From the NCBI RefSeq assembly GCF_001975825.1, contig NZ_MTKN01000001.1, positions 281,573 through 345,572 of the forward strand: DNA of 64,000 bases, read 5' to 3'. Both the position numbers and the translations under genes were made by a program. Source of the DNA: [Flexibacter] sp. ATCC 35208 (lineage in GTDB: Bacteria > Bacteroidota > Bacteroidia > Chitinophagales > Chitinophagaceae). Positions 7,610 to 17,454 of this stretch are shown here, piece by piece; the first letter of the stretch is position 1, and every line of letters begins with the position of its first letter. Below the pieces are notes generated by a model. That model had not been told where the DNA came from and ran no database searches. It saw nothing but the letters and a program-made list of their open reading frames with translations.

Positions 7610-9247
7610 TTAATAACCCGGATTCTGTGTCAGATTCGGATTCAACTTAATTGCATTAGTAGGGATCGGGAAGATACGGTGATTCACATCAGCATCTGTT
7701 TTGAAACCCCAGCTGTTTTCAAATTTACCAAACCGGATCATGTCATTTCTATGCCATGCTTCCATTGCGAACTCTCTGGTTCTTTCATTGTAGATAGAAT
7801 CCAGTGTGATATTTGTCCATGCTGCGCTGGTAGTACGCTGAGCTCTTACCTGGTTTACCAGGCTCAGTGCAGAAGCACCGTTGGTAGCGCTACCACCACG
7901 CTGAATTGCTTCGGCTTTCATCATCAGGATGTCGGCATATCTGAATACAGGAATGTCGTTATTCTGGTTACGGTTTGCAGATGTTGCATCAGGATAGAAC
8001 TTGATATTACGGTAACCCATGTTCCAGGCTACTTCGTCATTACCACAATCAAACAGGTCAGTACTTTGTCTCAGCACTACATCAGGAGTCAGGTCCAGCT
8101 GATAGGTGTAAGAAGCGGTGTTACCTGCATAGGTGATTGCATCATAACCTGCATAAGTAGTGGTGATGGTGATAGGAGTACCATCCTGTTTGTATTGTTT
8201 ACCATGCAGCCATTGACCGTTACGTACATCATTGTCATCATAAAAGTAGGCATAGTAGGAAGGTATGGTACTTCTGGGTGCACCTGGTACGAATGGAATG
8301 CTGAAGTAGTTGTAACCGGCGCCTGCTGCTACGTTACCCATAGAGCGTGGCACATCATAGCGGCTGTGGATATTTACGCCTCTGAACGGCCATGAGCCGT
8401 TGCTGAAGTTAGGATCATAAGGAACGGCGAAGATGAATTCAGGGGTAGCAGGACCGTTATTGTATTTGAACATATCCAGGTAGCTACCGCTGCTGGCCAG
8501 GGTGTACAGGTTAGAGTTAATAACACTGTCGCAGGCAATGATTGCATCGTTGTAACGTTGAGTGCCGGTGTAGTATTCAGCATTCAGGTACAATTTTGCC
8601 AGCAGGGAAAACGCCATGAACTTGTTCGCTCTGCCGTAGGTAGAGGTACCGGTTGCCCTGCTCAGGTAAGGCAGTGCATTGGTGATTTCTTTTTCAATCC
8701 AGTTGAAAGTAACGGAGCGATCTACATTTTCATGCGGAGTATAGTCACCGGCTACAGTATCCAGTGGTACACGGCCGTAGTTGTCCATCATCCAGAAATA
8801 AGCCAGGGCACGGATCATTTTTATTTCGGCAAGATGTCTGCTTTTAGTAGCGCCATCTGTTTCGGTGGTGCCGAGGATGTCGAGTGTTTGGTTAGTTACA
8901 CCGATGATGGTGGAGAGCCAGGTCCAGTTCCCGTTTACATAACCATTATCCCTGGTCCAGGTGTGGTAGTGCATCTGAACGTTTTGTCCACCATCGTACC
9001 AGTTACCGCCACGGGCGGGCATGATGGTTTCGTCTGTACTTAAAGAGTTCTGCATTTGCCATTCAACGCCGTAGTTACCTCTCAGTACAACATACACGGG
9101 GCCGGATGCGGTGATGAAGGAAGCAGAGTCCTGTGGGTAGGTATCAGTAGTGAGTTCAGTAGTCACTGGTACTTCTAGCTTATGGCAGGCAAAGCTTGCA
9201 GCCACCAGCACTGAAGAAAGAAAATATTTTATGATTGAGCGTTTCAT
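7610..9247 (-). CDS. SusD/RagB family outer membrane lipoprotein
   Basis: 545 residues with a signal peptide and a Cys at residue 21 (MKRSIIKYFL...SFACHKLE), giving a surface-anchored lipoprotein. The TPR-like SusD fold is seen from LAEIKMIRALAYFWMMDNYGRVPLD and the C-terminal ILMMKAEAIQRGG..NGASALSLVNQVRAQR followed by NERTREFAMEAWHRNDMIRFG, all diagnostic of RagB/SusD. It caps the SusC channel encoded just upstream on the same strand (27 bp gap) and binds the ligand, probably an oligosaccharide or peptide. No glycoside hydrolase, sigma/anti-sigma pair or hybrid regulator is next to the pair, so the substrate is unknown. Confidence 0.93.
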   Translation of the reverse strand: MKRSIIKYFLSSVLVAASFACHKLEVPVTTELTTDTYPQDSASFITASGPVYVVLRGNYGVEWQMQNSLSTDETIMPARGGNWYDGGQNVQMHYHTWTRDNGYVNGNWTWLSTIIGVTNQTLDILGTTETDGATKSRHLAEIKMIRALAYFWMMDNYGRVPLDTVAGDYTPHENVDRSVTFNWIEKEITNALPYLSRATGTSTYGRANKFMAFSLLAKLYLNAEYYTGTQRYNDAIIACDSVINSNLYTLASSGSYLDMFKYNNGPATPEFIFAVPYDPNFSNGSWPFRGVNIHSRYDVPRSMGNVAAGAGYNYFSIPFVPGAPRSTIPSYYAYFYDDNDVRNGQWLHGKQYKQDGTPITITTTYAGYDAITYAGNTASYTYQLDLTPDVVLRQSTDLFDCGNDEVAWNMGYRNIKFYPDATSANRNQNNDIPVFRYADILMMKAEAIQRGGSATNGASALSLVNQVRAQRTTSAAWTNITLDSIYNERTREFAMEAWHRNDMIRFGKFENSWGFKTDADVNHRIFPIPTNAIKLNPNLTQNPGY

Positions 9248-9274
9248 ACTTCTCGTTTGTTGAATTGATAAATA

Positions 9275-12200
9275 TTAGAGGGACAGGTTCGCACCGATCA
9301 GGAAGGTGCGTGTTTTTGGGTAGAAGTTGTTATAATCTACGCCAGGTGCGATGCCTCCCTGATTTACTTCAGGATCTACCCCTTTATATTTAGTAATGAC
9401 GAAGAGGTTGTTGCAGGAAACGTACAATCTCAGTTTTTTGATAGCAGGATTGACATTTCCGAAAGTATAAGCCAGTGTTGCGTTATCGAATCGCAGGTAG
9501 CTACCTGATTCGATGTAGCGGGAAGAGTATCTGTAAGAGTTTATATCGCTTGCAGATTCATCTTTTGCATCTGCCAGGATGTTCGCATATTGAGCAGTGG
9601 CAGGGCGGAACAGGTCAGCCCTGGTAGCATTGAAAATTTTGTTGCCATACACACCTCTCACGAATACGTTCAGGTCCCAGTGTTTGTACCTGAAGGTATT
9701 GGACCATCCGTAGATCAGTTTAGGCTGTGCGCTGCCCAGGTAGTGGTAGTCAGTACCATTACTTGGAGAGATGGTAGTGGTACCATCTCTTTTGAGGTAT
9801 TGAGAGATCCCGCTGGTGTTTTTGCCTGCATATTGGAAGGTAAAGAACTGTCCCAGTGGTTTACCTGTTTTCAGCAATTGCAAACTTGCACCTGATTGAG
9901 AAGCACCTTCAGGATAGGCGACAGCAACTGAGTCACCACCTGAGAACAGTGGGTTGTTCAGGCTGGTTATCTGGTTTTTGTTGGTAGCGAGGTTCAGGGA
10001 GGAGGTCCAGCCGAAGTCTTTCTGATCAATGATCGCGCCGTTCAGGCTTAATTCAATACCCTTGTTATTCATGCTACCACCGTTTGCAACGATCGAACCG
10101 GTTGGAACCAGGGCAGGATTTACGCTATAAGAATAGATCATGCCGGTGGTGTTTTTGTTATACACTTCCAGTGAGCCTGTCAATCTGCTTTTCAGAATAG
10201 CGAAGTCCAGACCGATGTTGGTAGTGGCTGTTTTTTCCCATTTCAGGTTAGCGTTTTGAGCCTGAGTAGGACCGTAAGCGGCCAGTTGCTGACCATCATA
10301 ATAGAAGGTACCGTTACTACCGATGATATATTGAGCAGTGAATGCGCTAAAACCACTTGAGTTACCGGTTACACCATAGCTGGCTCTTAATTTCAGGTCA
10401 TCAAATAGATGTTGATCTTTCATGAAAGATTCCTGTGCGATGCGCCAGCCGATACCTACAGAAGGGAAGTAACCCCATCTGTTGTTGGCACCGAATACGG
10501 AGCTACCATCGTGACGAATGGAGGCTTGTAATAAATATTTTTCTTTGTAATCGTAGTTCACACGTGCGAAGTCAGAGATCAGTTTAGTTTCCTGGTATAC
10601 GCCATCAGAGCCGAGGTTGATGTGGGTAGAGTAAGCGTAAGGGTTGCTCAGTGCAAGGTTTCTGAAACTTGTGTTATCAACGGCGAAGTTGTAAGTGGTA
10701 GTAGAGAAGCCATCGCCGATGATGTTGCTCTGCCAGGAATAACCAGCAACGGCGTTGATGTTATGGCCGCCGAAGTGTCTGTTCCAGGAGAGGAAGCTTT
10801 CCAGAATTTTATATGTGTTGGTATAAGAAGATCTGGTAGCCTGACCATTGGTACCGAAGGTTTGTTGTGTGTGACCGGAGGTTCCTGGATCAGGGTTGTT
10901 GTACATACCATTATATTCATTGGTGTAGTACTTGGAGAGATACTGACCGGAGAGTGCGGATACGTTCATGTAAGACACGCTGAGGTCATATGTGAATCCC
11001 CATGGCAGCTTTACGTTGGTGGTAAAGTTGGCAGAGAAGTTATTGTTCTTTGTTTCCAGGTCGCTGTTGTTCAGCATAGCGACAGGATTGAAGTAGTTGC
11101 TATACTGGAAGTTTTCGAAGTAGCTGCCGTCAGTGTTTTTTACAGGAGAAACGGGCAGATAGATAGCAGATTGCAGGAGGATGGTGTTTCTGTAAGGAAC
11201 GTCCTTCGCATTGCTGATAGAGTTGGATATATTGAGTCCGAATTTCACATTATCGTTCAGCGCATATTGTTCAACGGCTAATCTGGCGATCATACGTTCC
11301 AGAGAGGTTTTCTTGATAATACCTTCTTTGTTGGCATAGTTGAGCGTAGCGATATAATTGCTATGTTCAGAACCGCCGCTGAAAGAGATGTTATGATTTT
11401 GAGACACGGCGGTTTCTCTTTCGATTTCTTTCTGCCAGTTGGTATGGGCGCCCAGGTCATCGTTAGGGGAGAAGCCGGAACCATTTTTAGTGAGGAAAGC
11501 GCGGAGTTCATCGGCGCTCATCACGTCCAGGTTTTTAGATATTTTTTCAGCACCTACATAGGTATTGTAGCTTACCTGTAGGTTACCGGATTTCCCTTTG
11601 CGGGTGGTTACGATGATAACGCCTGCGGAAGCTCTGTTACCATAGATAGCGGTAGCGGCGGCATCTTTCAGTACTTCGATGTTGGCGATATCATCGGGAG
11701 CGATGAGGGAGATATCCATACCGGGCACACCATCAATTACATAGAAAGGTGTCTGGGATGAGTTGAGGGTGGAGGCACCACGGAGGATAACGGCAGCGGG
11801 CTTATTAGGGTCACCGCTGGCGGTAATGTTGAGGCCTGGGACTTTACCCTGCAGGAGTTGTCCGAGGTCCGTAATAGCGCCTCTATTGAGGTCTCCTGGT
11901 TTAACGGAGGTGATGGCACTGGTGAGTGCCTGTCTTTTTTGTTTACCATAACCAACGATGGCGACATCGTTTAGTTGGGTAGCGCCGGAAGAGAGAACAA
12001 TATTGAGCGTAGTATTGTTACCTACTTTGACTTCTTTGGTTTCGTATCCGATGTAGGTAATAACGAGGATATCGTCCGGAGAAGCGTTGATAGTGAATTC
12101 TCCTTTTTCGTTTGTGGAAGTTCCTTTTTTAGTAGCTTTTACCATAACGTTCACGCCGATCATAGGTTCACCAGTAGCTGATGTCACCTTACCTTTAACT

Positions 12201-12373
12201 GGGGGCCCAAACCTTGCGTTGGTATTGATGCTTCCGGGAGTGATCCGGAGGGGAGATGCGCTGGCTTGGATCTGAATCCCGGCAGTCAGCAATAAGAATG
12301 ACATCATTCTTATTGTGGTCCCTGGTTTAAATTGCAATCGATTGCAATTTCTGCGAATAGCAGGCAGCTTCAT
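9275..12373 (-). CDS. SusC/RagA family TonB-linked outer membrane transporter
   Basis: About 1032 residues from the ATG at 12373, which starts a plausible signal peptide (MKLPAIRR...MMSFLLLTAG); an in-frame ATG at 12439 would add 22 basic residues. Domains in order: signal, carboxypeptidase-like regulatory domain (VKGKVTSATGEPMIGVNVMV...GEFTI), TonB plug (QLLQGKVPGLNI, VILRGASTLNSSQTPFYVIDGVPG, ASAGVIIVTTRKG), then a long beta-barrel ending in FLIGANLSL. It forms the nutrient channel of a SusCD complex and lacks an N-terminal STN signalling domain. No canonical promoter was found upstream. Confidence 0.93.
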   Translation of the reverse strand: MKLPAIRRNCNRLQFKPGTTIRMMSFLLLTAGIQIQASASPLRITPGSINTNARFGPPVKGKVTSATGEPMIGVNVMVKATKKGTSTNEKGEFTINASPDDILVITYIGYETKEVKVGNNTTLNIVLSSGATQLNDVAIVGYGKQKRQALTSAITSVKPGDLNRGAITDLGQLLQGKVPGLNITASGDPNKPAAVILRGASTLNSSQTPFYVIDGVPGMDISLIAPDDIANIEVLKDAAATAIYGNRASAGVIIVTTRKGKSGNLQVSYNTYVGAEKISKNLDVMSADELRAFLTKNGSGFSPNDDLGAHTNWQKEIERETAVSQNHNISFSGGSEHSNYIATLNYANKEGIIKKTSLERMIARLAVEQYALNDNVKFGLNISNSISNAKDVPYRNTILLQSAIYLPVSPVKNTDGSYFENFQYSNYFNPVAMLNNSDLETKNNNFSANFTTNVKLPWGFTYDLSVSYMNVSALSGQYLSKYYTNEYNGMYNNPDPGTSGHTQQTFGTNGQATRSSYTNTYKILESFLSWNRHFGGHNINAVAGYSWQSNIIGDGFSTTTYNFAVDNTSFRNLALSNPYAYSTHINLGSDGVYQETKLISDFARVNYDYKEKYLLQASIRHDGSSVFGANNRWGYFPSVGIGWRIAQESFMKDQHLFDDLKLRASYGVTGNSSGFSAFTAQYIIGSNGTFYYDGQQLAAYGPTQAQNANLKWEKTATTNIGLDFAILKSRLTGSLEVYNKNTTGMIYSYSVNPALVPTGSIVANGGSMNNKGIELSLNGAIIDQKDFGWTSSLNLATNKNQITSLNNPLFSGGDSVAVAYPEGASQSGASLQLLKTGKPLGQFFTFQYAGKNTSGISQYLKRDGTTTISPSNGTDYHYLGSAQPKLIYGWSNTFRYKHWDLNVFVRGVYGNKIFNATRADLFRPATAQYANILADAKDESASDINSYRYSSRYIESGSYLRFDNATLAYTFGNVNPAIKKLRLYVSCNNLFVITKYKGVDPEVNQGGIAPGVDYNNFYPKTRTFLIGANLSL

Positions 12374-13132
12374 AGTTTTTCCGTATTTAGGTTTATAAAT
12401 AGTTGTTTTGTGCGCACGTTTTAATTTTGGTTTGGCCACATACGTGAGTATAGCAGGCCATACTGGATGGTATCGTGAGATACGGGCAAGTTTCAGTTCA
12501 CATTTTTTGTTGATAAATGATTATAGGAATTCGTCCCTCCTAACCTGGAATTCTACAGAGTTATTTACTACACCACTTCTTTAATTTGCGGCTTGCTTAG
12601 GCGTTTACCCCGCATCGTCCACTGTTGATTGGTTGTTTTACTGTTCGGTATATCTCCTTATAACTATGGAATTCAGTTTGAAGATAATGAGAATATTTAA
12701 ATTCTGCATTTTTTTTGAAAAAAAATGATTTTTGGGGGTGGGGAGTGAATGGGGTGGACATAAATGTCGGTAGAACACTTAATAATGAGGATGGATGGTG
12801 GGGGTGGTTTGGTAGGAGGCTGTTTGGTGGATTAGTTGGAGGATAGTTGATTTGTCGATGGTATTGGGGGAATGTATTGGAGTAATCCAGGTTGTAATAC
12901 GGGTGGTTTATTTCGGGGTGGAGGAAGGTGACAGAAAGTAATGATGTAGAGAAAAGCAAGGGATAGGTGTTTTAGATGATTTCATCGTAGGCTAAGTTAA
13001 AGTCTTTGTTCAGTTAATCTACTGACAGGAGTAGAGTCGATTTTTCATGGGGTTCAAGTTATAATATAAAGATTTTATTTTTATAATGTTTTGATTTTTA
13101 ATATCATGTGATTAAAATGTTGTTTGTGGAAG
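12374..13132. other. Gene-free stretch between susC and the toxin-antitoxin module
   Basis: I see no convincing gene in these ~760 bp. The open frames are made of G-run or T-run low complexity (for example the GGGGTGGGGAGTG region near 12735 and GGTGGTTTGGTAGGAGG near 12800). The susC promoter and any upstream control site must lie here, but no clear TAnnTTTG element was found on the minus strand. Confidence 0.5.
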
Positions 13133-13148
13133 TAAACAAATTTGTTTA
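13133..13148. promoter_or_regulatory. Perfect 16-bp palindrome, probable operator of the toxin-antitoxin pair
   Basis: TAAACAAATTTGTTTA is a perfect inverted repeat ending 10 bp before the antitoxin ATG at 13159. HTH antitoxins of this kind usually repress their own operon by binding such a site. Confidence 0.6.
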
Positions 13149-13158
13149 TTTTTACAAT

Positions 13159-13638
13159 ATGCAAGAACAGCTATCCATATTGAAGGGAATACATCCGGGC
13201 ATTGTTTTGGAAAGGGAACTTCGAAAAAGAAACCTTACAAAAAAGGAATTTGCTCAATCTATTAACGAGTATCCTCAAACCCTTGGTGCGATTACCAAAG
13301 GGAAAAGAAATATGAATATATGGCTTGCATTAAAAATTGAGCATGCACTAAATATTGAGGAAGGATATTTTATGGTCTTGCAGGTTTATTATGATATTCA
13401 AGAAGAAAAGCGAAAACGATCTGTCAATCAATTACCTGATCTTTCCAAACTAAGACGTGTATTATTTTGGGACACCCAAATGGAGAAAATCGATTGGCAA
13501 AAGCAAAAGCGCGCAGTTATTCTGAGAGTTTTTGAACGAGGGAATGAACAGGAGAAGGAAGAGATTATTCGGTTTTATGGTAAGAAAGTAGTTGATGAAA
13601 TAATAAAAGATTATAATACTCCAAAGTATGCCAGCTAA
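13159..13638 (+). CDS. HigA-like XRE-family antitoxin
   Basis: 159 residues from ATG 13159; the frame also opens at 13108, but those 17 residues are AT-rich spacer and would run through the palindrome. The N-terminal HTH begins with the HigA-like HPGIVLERELRKRNLTKKEFAQ and continues with YPQTLGAITKGKRNMNIWLALKIE as the recognition and following helices. The C-terminal ~75 residues are a charged extension (QLPDLSKLRRVLFWDTQMEKIDW...RFYGKKVVDEI). It overlaps the next gene by 11 bp, so the two are translationally coupled. The role is antitoxin and autorepressor. The region is more AT-rich than its neighbours, as in acquired DNA. The extension resembles those paired with AbiEii toxins, but the exact family is not certain. 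Confidence 0.8.
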   Translation: MQEQLSILKGIHPGIVLERELRKRNLTKKEFAQSINEYPQTLGAITKGKRNMNIWLALKIEHALNIEEGYFMVLQVYYDIQEEKRKRSVNQLPDLSKLRRVLFWDTQMEKIDWQKQKRAVILRVFERGNEQEKEEIIRFYGKKVVDEIIKDYNTPKYAS

Positions 13639-14284
13639 AATTTACTGGAATACCGTAACTCCATTATTAAAAGAAGTTCTCCTGCGATTAATGAATTGCG
13701 AAGTATTTGAACAATTCCGTTTGGTAGGGGGAACTGCACTTAGTCTTCAGATGGGCCACCGTTTATCTGTAGATATTGATTTATTCACAGACGCTGATTA
13801 CGGCTCAATAGATTTTCAGGAAATGGATAAATTTTTGCTTTCGGAATTTGCCTATGTTTCTGATTCAAGAACCGGGCCGATAGCATTTGGAAAATCATAT
13901 TTTATAGGTGAGAGTGAAGCAGATGCGATAAAACTTGATATTTATTATACTGATAAATTTATTCAGCCTGTAATAAAATTCGGTAATATCAGCATGGCAA
14001 CTATTGAAGAAATAATTGCCATGAAATTGGAGGTAGTACAGCATGGGGCACGTAAAAAAGATTTTTGGGATTTACACGAGTTAATAAATGACTATACGCC
14101 TGAGCAAATGTTAGATTTACATTTGCAACGTTATCCCTATGGTCATGATGAAAAAATTATCAGATCAAATTTGATTGATTTCTCACAAGCTGATGCAGAT
14201 TTTGAGCCTATTTGCCTAAAAGGAAAACATTGGGAAATAGTTAAACTTGAGATGATCGAATTTATGGAGGCACGTAAATCATAG
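13628..14284 (+). CDS. AbiEii/AbiGii-type nucleotidyltransferase toxin
   Basis: 218 residues. It shows the AbiEii nucleotidyltransferase motifs: LVGGTALSLQMGHRLSVDIDLFT (32-54), with the GG of the polymerase-beta fold (34-35) and metal-binding D49xD51, a later D-x-Y (KLDIYY), and MKLEVVQHGARKKDFWDLHEL, whose KDxxDL part is conserved in the family. Related toxins block growth by adding nucleotides to tRNA and can act in abortive phage defence. The partner is a HigA-like HTH protein, not the classical AbiEi antitoxin. It converges on the yifB gene with a 3-bp gap. Confidence 0.85.
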   Translation: MPAKIYWNTVTPLLKEVLLRLMNCEVFEQFRLVGGTALSLQMGHRLSVDIDLFTDADYGSIDFQEMDKFLLSEFAYVSDSRTGPIAFGKSYFIGESEADAIKLDIYYTDKFIQPVIKFGNISMATIEEIIAMKLEVVQHGARKKDFWDLHELINDYTPEQMLDLHLQRYPYGHDEKIIRSNLIDFSQADADFEPICLKGKHWEIVKLEMIEFMEARKS

Positions 14285-14287
14285 ATT

Positions 14288-15820
14288 TTACATCCAGTAA
14301 TTCTCTCTGTCAAGAGACCTGAATTGTATCGCCTCCGCAATGTGATCGGATTGAATATGTTCACTTTGAGCCAGGTCGGCGATGGTGCGCGATACTTTGA
14401 GTATGCGGTCGTAAGCGCGGGCCGAAAGGTTCAACGTTTGCATCGCTTTTTTGAGCAGATCAGCACATTGGGTATCCAGTTGAGATACCTTTTTTAATAA
14501 GGATGGATGCATTTGTGCATTATTGTAAATTCCTTTATGTCTATTGAATCGTTGTTTTTGAATATTCCTGGCGGCGATCACTCTTTCTCTTATTTTATTA
14601 CTGGATTCGGATGTGGATAAGCCTGTTAATTCCTGGTGAGATACAGGTGTCACTTCTATATGTAAATCTATCCTGTCCATGAGTGGACCAGAGATTTTGC
14701 GCATATAGCGTTGAACAGCGCCTGCGGGGCAGGAGCAGGACCTGTCAGGATGATTAAAATATCCACAGGGGCATGGATTCATACTCGCAATGAGCATGAA
14801 ACCGGCGGGAAAGTCGGCAGTATAGGAGGCTCTTGAAATGGTGACTTTTCTTTCTTCTATGGGTTGACGCATTACTTCTAAAACCGTGCGTTTGAATTCA
14901 GGTAATTCATCGAGGAATAATACGCCATTGTGGGCTAAGGATATTTCACCTGGTTGCGGTGTGACACCCCCACCTACTAAGGCGGTGTCACTGATCGTGT
15001 GATGTGGTGAGCGGAAGGGACGTTTGGTGATTAAAGAGCAATCGAGTTTGCCAGCTACTGAATAGATTTTGGTGGTTTCTAAAGCTTCGGGAAGGGTCAT
15101 GGGAGGAAGAATGCCAGGAAAGCGTTTTGCCAGCATTGTTTTGCCAGCACCGGGAGGGCCGATGAGTAAAACGTTGTGTCCACCGGCGGCGGCTATTTCG
15201 AGGCCGCGTTTGACCATATATTGTCCTTTAACTTCATTGAAGTCGGGATCGTTGGAGTTTTGTTGGGAGAAGATGTTGACGACATCGGAATTGGTAGGAC
15301 GTAAGGTTTTGGGGTTGTTGTAGAAGTCAATGACTTCTTTCAGATCGGCAGCGCCGTAAACTTTGATGCCGTCTACCATTGATGCTTCTTTGGCGTTTTG
15401 AAGGGGGAGTATGATTCCTTTGAAACCGTCTTTTTTTGCTTGTACGGCTATGGGGAGGGCTCCTTTTATTGGAAGTAAGGTTCCATCTAAAGAGAGCTCT
15501 CCCATGAGTGTATAGTGATTTAAGTTATCAGTTTTGATTTGTTCTGATGCGGCTAATAAACCAATGGCTATTGGTAGATCATATGCAGCACCTTCTTTGC
15601 GAATGTTCGCAGGCGCCATGTTTACGATGGTTCTGAAGCGGGGAAATATGCACCCGATATTTTGGATGGCAGATTCTATACGGTCTTCACTTTCTTTGAC
15701 TGAGCTGCCTGGTAAACCTACGATGGAGAAACGGGTGCCTTTGGGTGAGACATTCACTTCTATAACAATGGAGATGGCACTGACGCTTTGCAGCGCACTG
15801 CCATAGGTTTTAACAATCAT
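14288..15820 (-). CDS. YifB/ComM-family Mg-chelatase-like AAA+ ATPase
   Basis: 510 residues, the normal length. The N-terminal Lon-protease-like S5 fold (VNVSPKGTRFSIVGLPGSSVKESEDRI, DLPIAIGLLAAS) is followed by the AAA+ domain with Walker A GPPGAGKT (near residue 220), the FLDELPEF Walker B and the MNPCPCGYFNHPDRSCSC cysteine cluster. The C-terminal LSARAYDRILKVSRTIADL is the family signature. ComM promotes branch migration during natural transformation, so this protein probably acts in recombination. The start at 15820 is the usual one (MIVKTYGSAL). Confidence 0.93.
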   Translation of the reverse strand: MIVKTYGSALQSVSAISIVIEVNVSPKGTRFSIVGLPGSSVKESEDRIESAIQNIGCIFPRFRTIVNMAPANIRKEGAAYDLPIAIGLLAASEQIKTDNLNHYTLMGELSLDGTLLPIKGALPIAVQAKKDGFKGIILPLQNAKEASMVDGIKVYGAADLKEVIDFYNNPKTLRPTNSDVVNIFSQQNSNDPDFNEVKGQYMVKRGLEIAAAGGHNVLLIGPPGAGKTMLAKRFPGILPPMTLPEALETTKIYSVAGKLDCSLITKRPFRSPHHTISDTALVGGGVTPQPGEISLAHNGVLFLDELPEFKRTVLEVMRQPIEERKVTISRASYTADFPAGFMLIASMNPCPCGYFNHPDRSCSCPAGAVQRYMRKISGPLMDRIDLHIEVTPVSHQELTGLSTSESSNKIRERVIAARNIQKQRFNRHKGIYNNAQMHPSLLKKVSQLDTQCADLLKKAMQTLNLSARAYDRILKVSRTIADLAQSEHIQSDHIAEAIQFRSLDRENYWM

Positions 15821-15962
15821 GGATGATAGCGTTTGTTATTGAATATAACGAAAAAATCTCATCTACTTTTGGCAGATGAGATTTTTCTTTGTGAAAGATT
15901 TTGTGGATTTCCCAGATTATTCGCTATGAATTTTCCAGATTATCCTCCTGTGATGAAACCTG

Positions 15963-17291
15963 TTATTTTATTTCATTCAATAAATCCAATACCTTCTCGC
16001 GTTTCAATATTAAGTAACCAATTTTTTCCTTCGCTATACCATCTTTCAATTGGTAGGTGAAGTATAGATTATCATCTATCACATCTGCTTCAAAATATTT
16101 GAATCGTATATTAGCAGCATCTTTCAACTCCTCTGCAATCTCATACAGGTGTGTGGATAAGATGAACAAACAGTTCGTACTTTTTAATAAACCATTGATC
16201 ACTGCAAGAGAACAATTCTTTGCATCTTCCACATTTGTACCTTTGAACATTTCATCAATCAGTACTAACCACTTTCTTCCATCATTGATTTTGATGATGG
16301 TATTTTTGATACGTTGTACTTCATTAAAAAAGAATGATTCTCCTTTAAAGATATTATCCTGCACCTGGATATTACTAAAGATACCATTGAAGAAACTACA
16401 TTTCATTTCTTTCGCAGGTACGCCCATGCCTATATGAGCCAGGAATACTGCTACACCTACTGCTTTGATGAATGTCGTCTTTCCCGCCATGTTCGCGCCG
16501 GTGAGGAACATGAAGTGTGATTGTGGTGTGATCGATACATTGTAAGATACCGGTTTAGGCAGGATTGGATGATAGAGATCTTTGATCTCTACGAATGGAT
16601 GCGGCGTATCTTCGAATGTAGGGAACTGTAAATTGAAATGACGAATTGCTTTTGACATTGCATATAATGCATCCAGTCTGCTGTATAAGTCTAACAACTC
16701 CTGGATCGTCTTACGATGTTTTTTGCGGATATAATGATCATGTCGCAGGATCTGCATGAATGATGCTGGTCCGGATGCATCTGCAGCGATGATGTCGTTG
16801 AATTCTTTTTGATATAATAGATGATGCGCCCTGTCTAAAATTTGTTTTAGATCGCGGGGGGTATGTTCAGTATTGTATATGCTGACTAATGAGCGGAATC
16901 CTTTGAGCAGGTTGAGCAATTGTGTGAAGGAGAATTGGATGAACCCGTAATCTGAATTATAGATCATCTTGGTCATCACTGCACTTACAACGAGGGAGAG
17001 GCCTTCCGGATTGCTGATAGGTTCTATCTGTGCCTCGAGGTAATTTTCCATCACGACGATCGTACCGTTGGTGATATCCACAGGCCAGCGATCTTCTTCC
17101 TGTATCAGGTATTGTAATGCTTTATGTCTATGTTCTAAGGCAGGTATATCTTTCAGCGGATTTGCATATATCTGCCTGAGGTAATGTCTGCCGCCTGTTG
17201 TTGTCGTAAAATCCAGTTTATGAAACAAAGAAAATTCCTCTTCTCTGTTAAATATAGATAGGTCGTAATAGGTCGTTTTGTCTAATTCCAT
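15963..17291 (-). CDS. MutS-related ATPase lacking the mismatch-recognition domain
   Basis: 442 residues. Only the lever/clamp region and the MutS ATPase domain are present: Walker A TGANMAGKTTF (264-274), Walker B WLVLIDEMFKGTN and the FILSTHLYE segment. The N-terminal mismatch-binding domain with the Phe-x-Glu motif is absent, and so is a Smr nuclease domain, so it is not MutS1 and not full MutS2. Such short MutS-like ATPases are frequent in Bacteroidota; their role in DNA repair or recombination is not established. It is a single gene. Confidence 0.85.
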   Translation of the reverse strand: MELDKTTYYDLSIFNREEEFSLFHKLDFTTTTGGRHYLRQIYANPLKDIPALEHRHKALQYLIQEEDRWPVDITNGTIVVMENYLEAQIEPISNPEGLSLVVSAVMTKMIYNSDYGFIQFSFTQLLNLLKGFRSLVSIYNTEHTPRDLKQILDRAHHLLYQKEFNDIIAADASGPASFMQILRHDHYIRKKHRKTIQELLDLYSRLDALYAMSKAIRHFNLQFPTFEDTPHPFVEIKDLYHPILPKPVSYNVSITPQSHFMFLTGANMAGKTTFIKAVGVAVFLAHIGMGVPAKEMKCSFFNGIFSNIQVQDNIFKGESFFFNEVQRIKNTIIKINDGRKWLVLIDEMFKGTNVEDAKNCSLAVINGLLKSTNCLFILSTHLYEIAEELKDAANIRFKYFEADVIDDNLYFTYQLKDGIAKEKIGYLILKREKVLDLLNEIK

Positions 17292-17382
17292 TGCACAGGC
17301 TTTTAGGTGAATATACGGAAATATGTCGCTTTATTTACAGATGAGCAATGTGAAGAATTCCATAAGGAGGGGATAAAAAAAG

Positions 17383-17408
17383 CACCCATCCTTTTTAGAG
17401 GATGGGTG
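17383..17408 (-). terminator. Terminator of the dihydroorotase gene
   Basis: CACCCATCCT/AGGATGGGTG, a 10-bp stem with 6-nt loop and a T-run on the minus strand. Confidence 0.85.
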
Positions 17409-17454
17409 AATATATTGGTAAAGGTCGTTGTTATTTGAAGAACGGAAGCCTTTA

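Noticed and set aside
7610..12373. A full polysaccharide utilisation locus
   Set aside because: Only the SusC/SusD pair is present; no hydrolase, sensor or sigma factor lies next to it.
12597..12959. 120-codon minus-strand frame near the susC upstream region
   Set aside because: Composition is low-complexity with Pro and Asn-rich stretches of G-run antisense; no start context or similarity.
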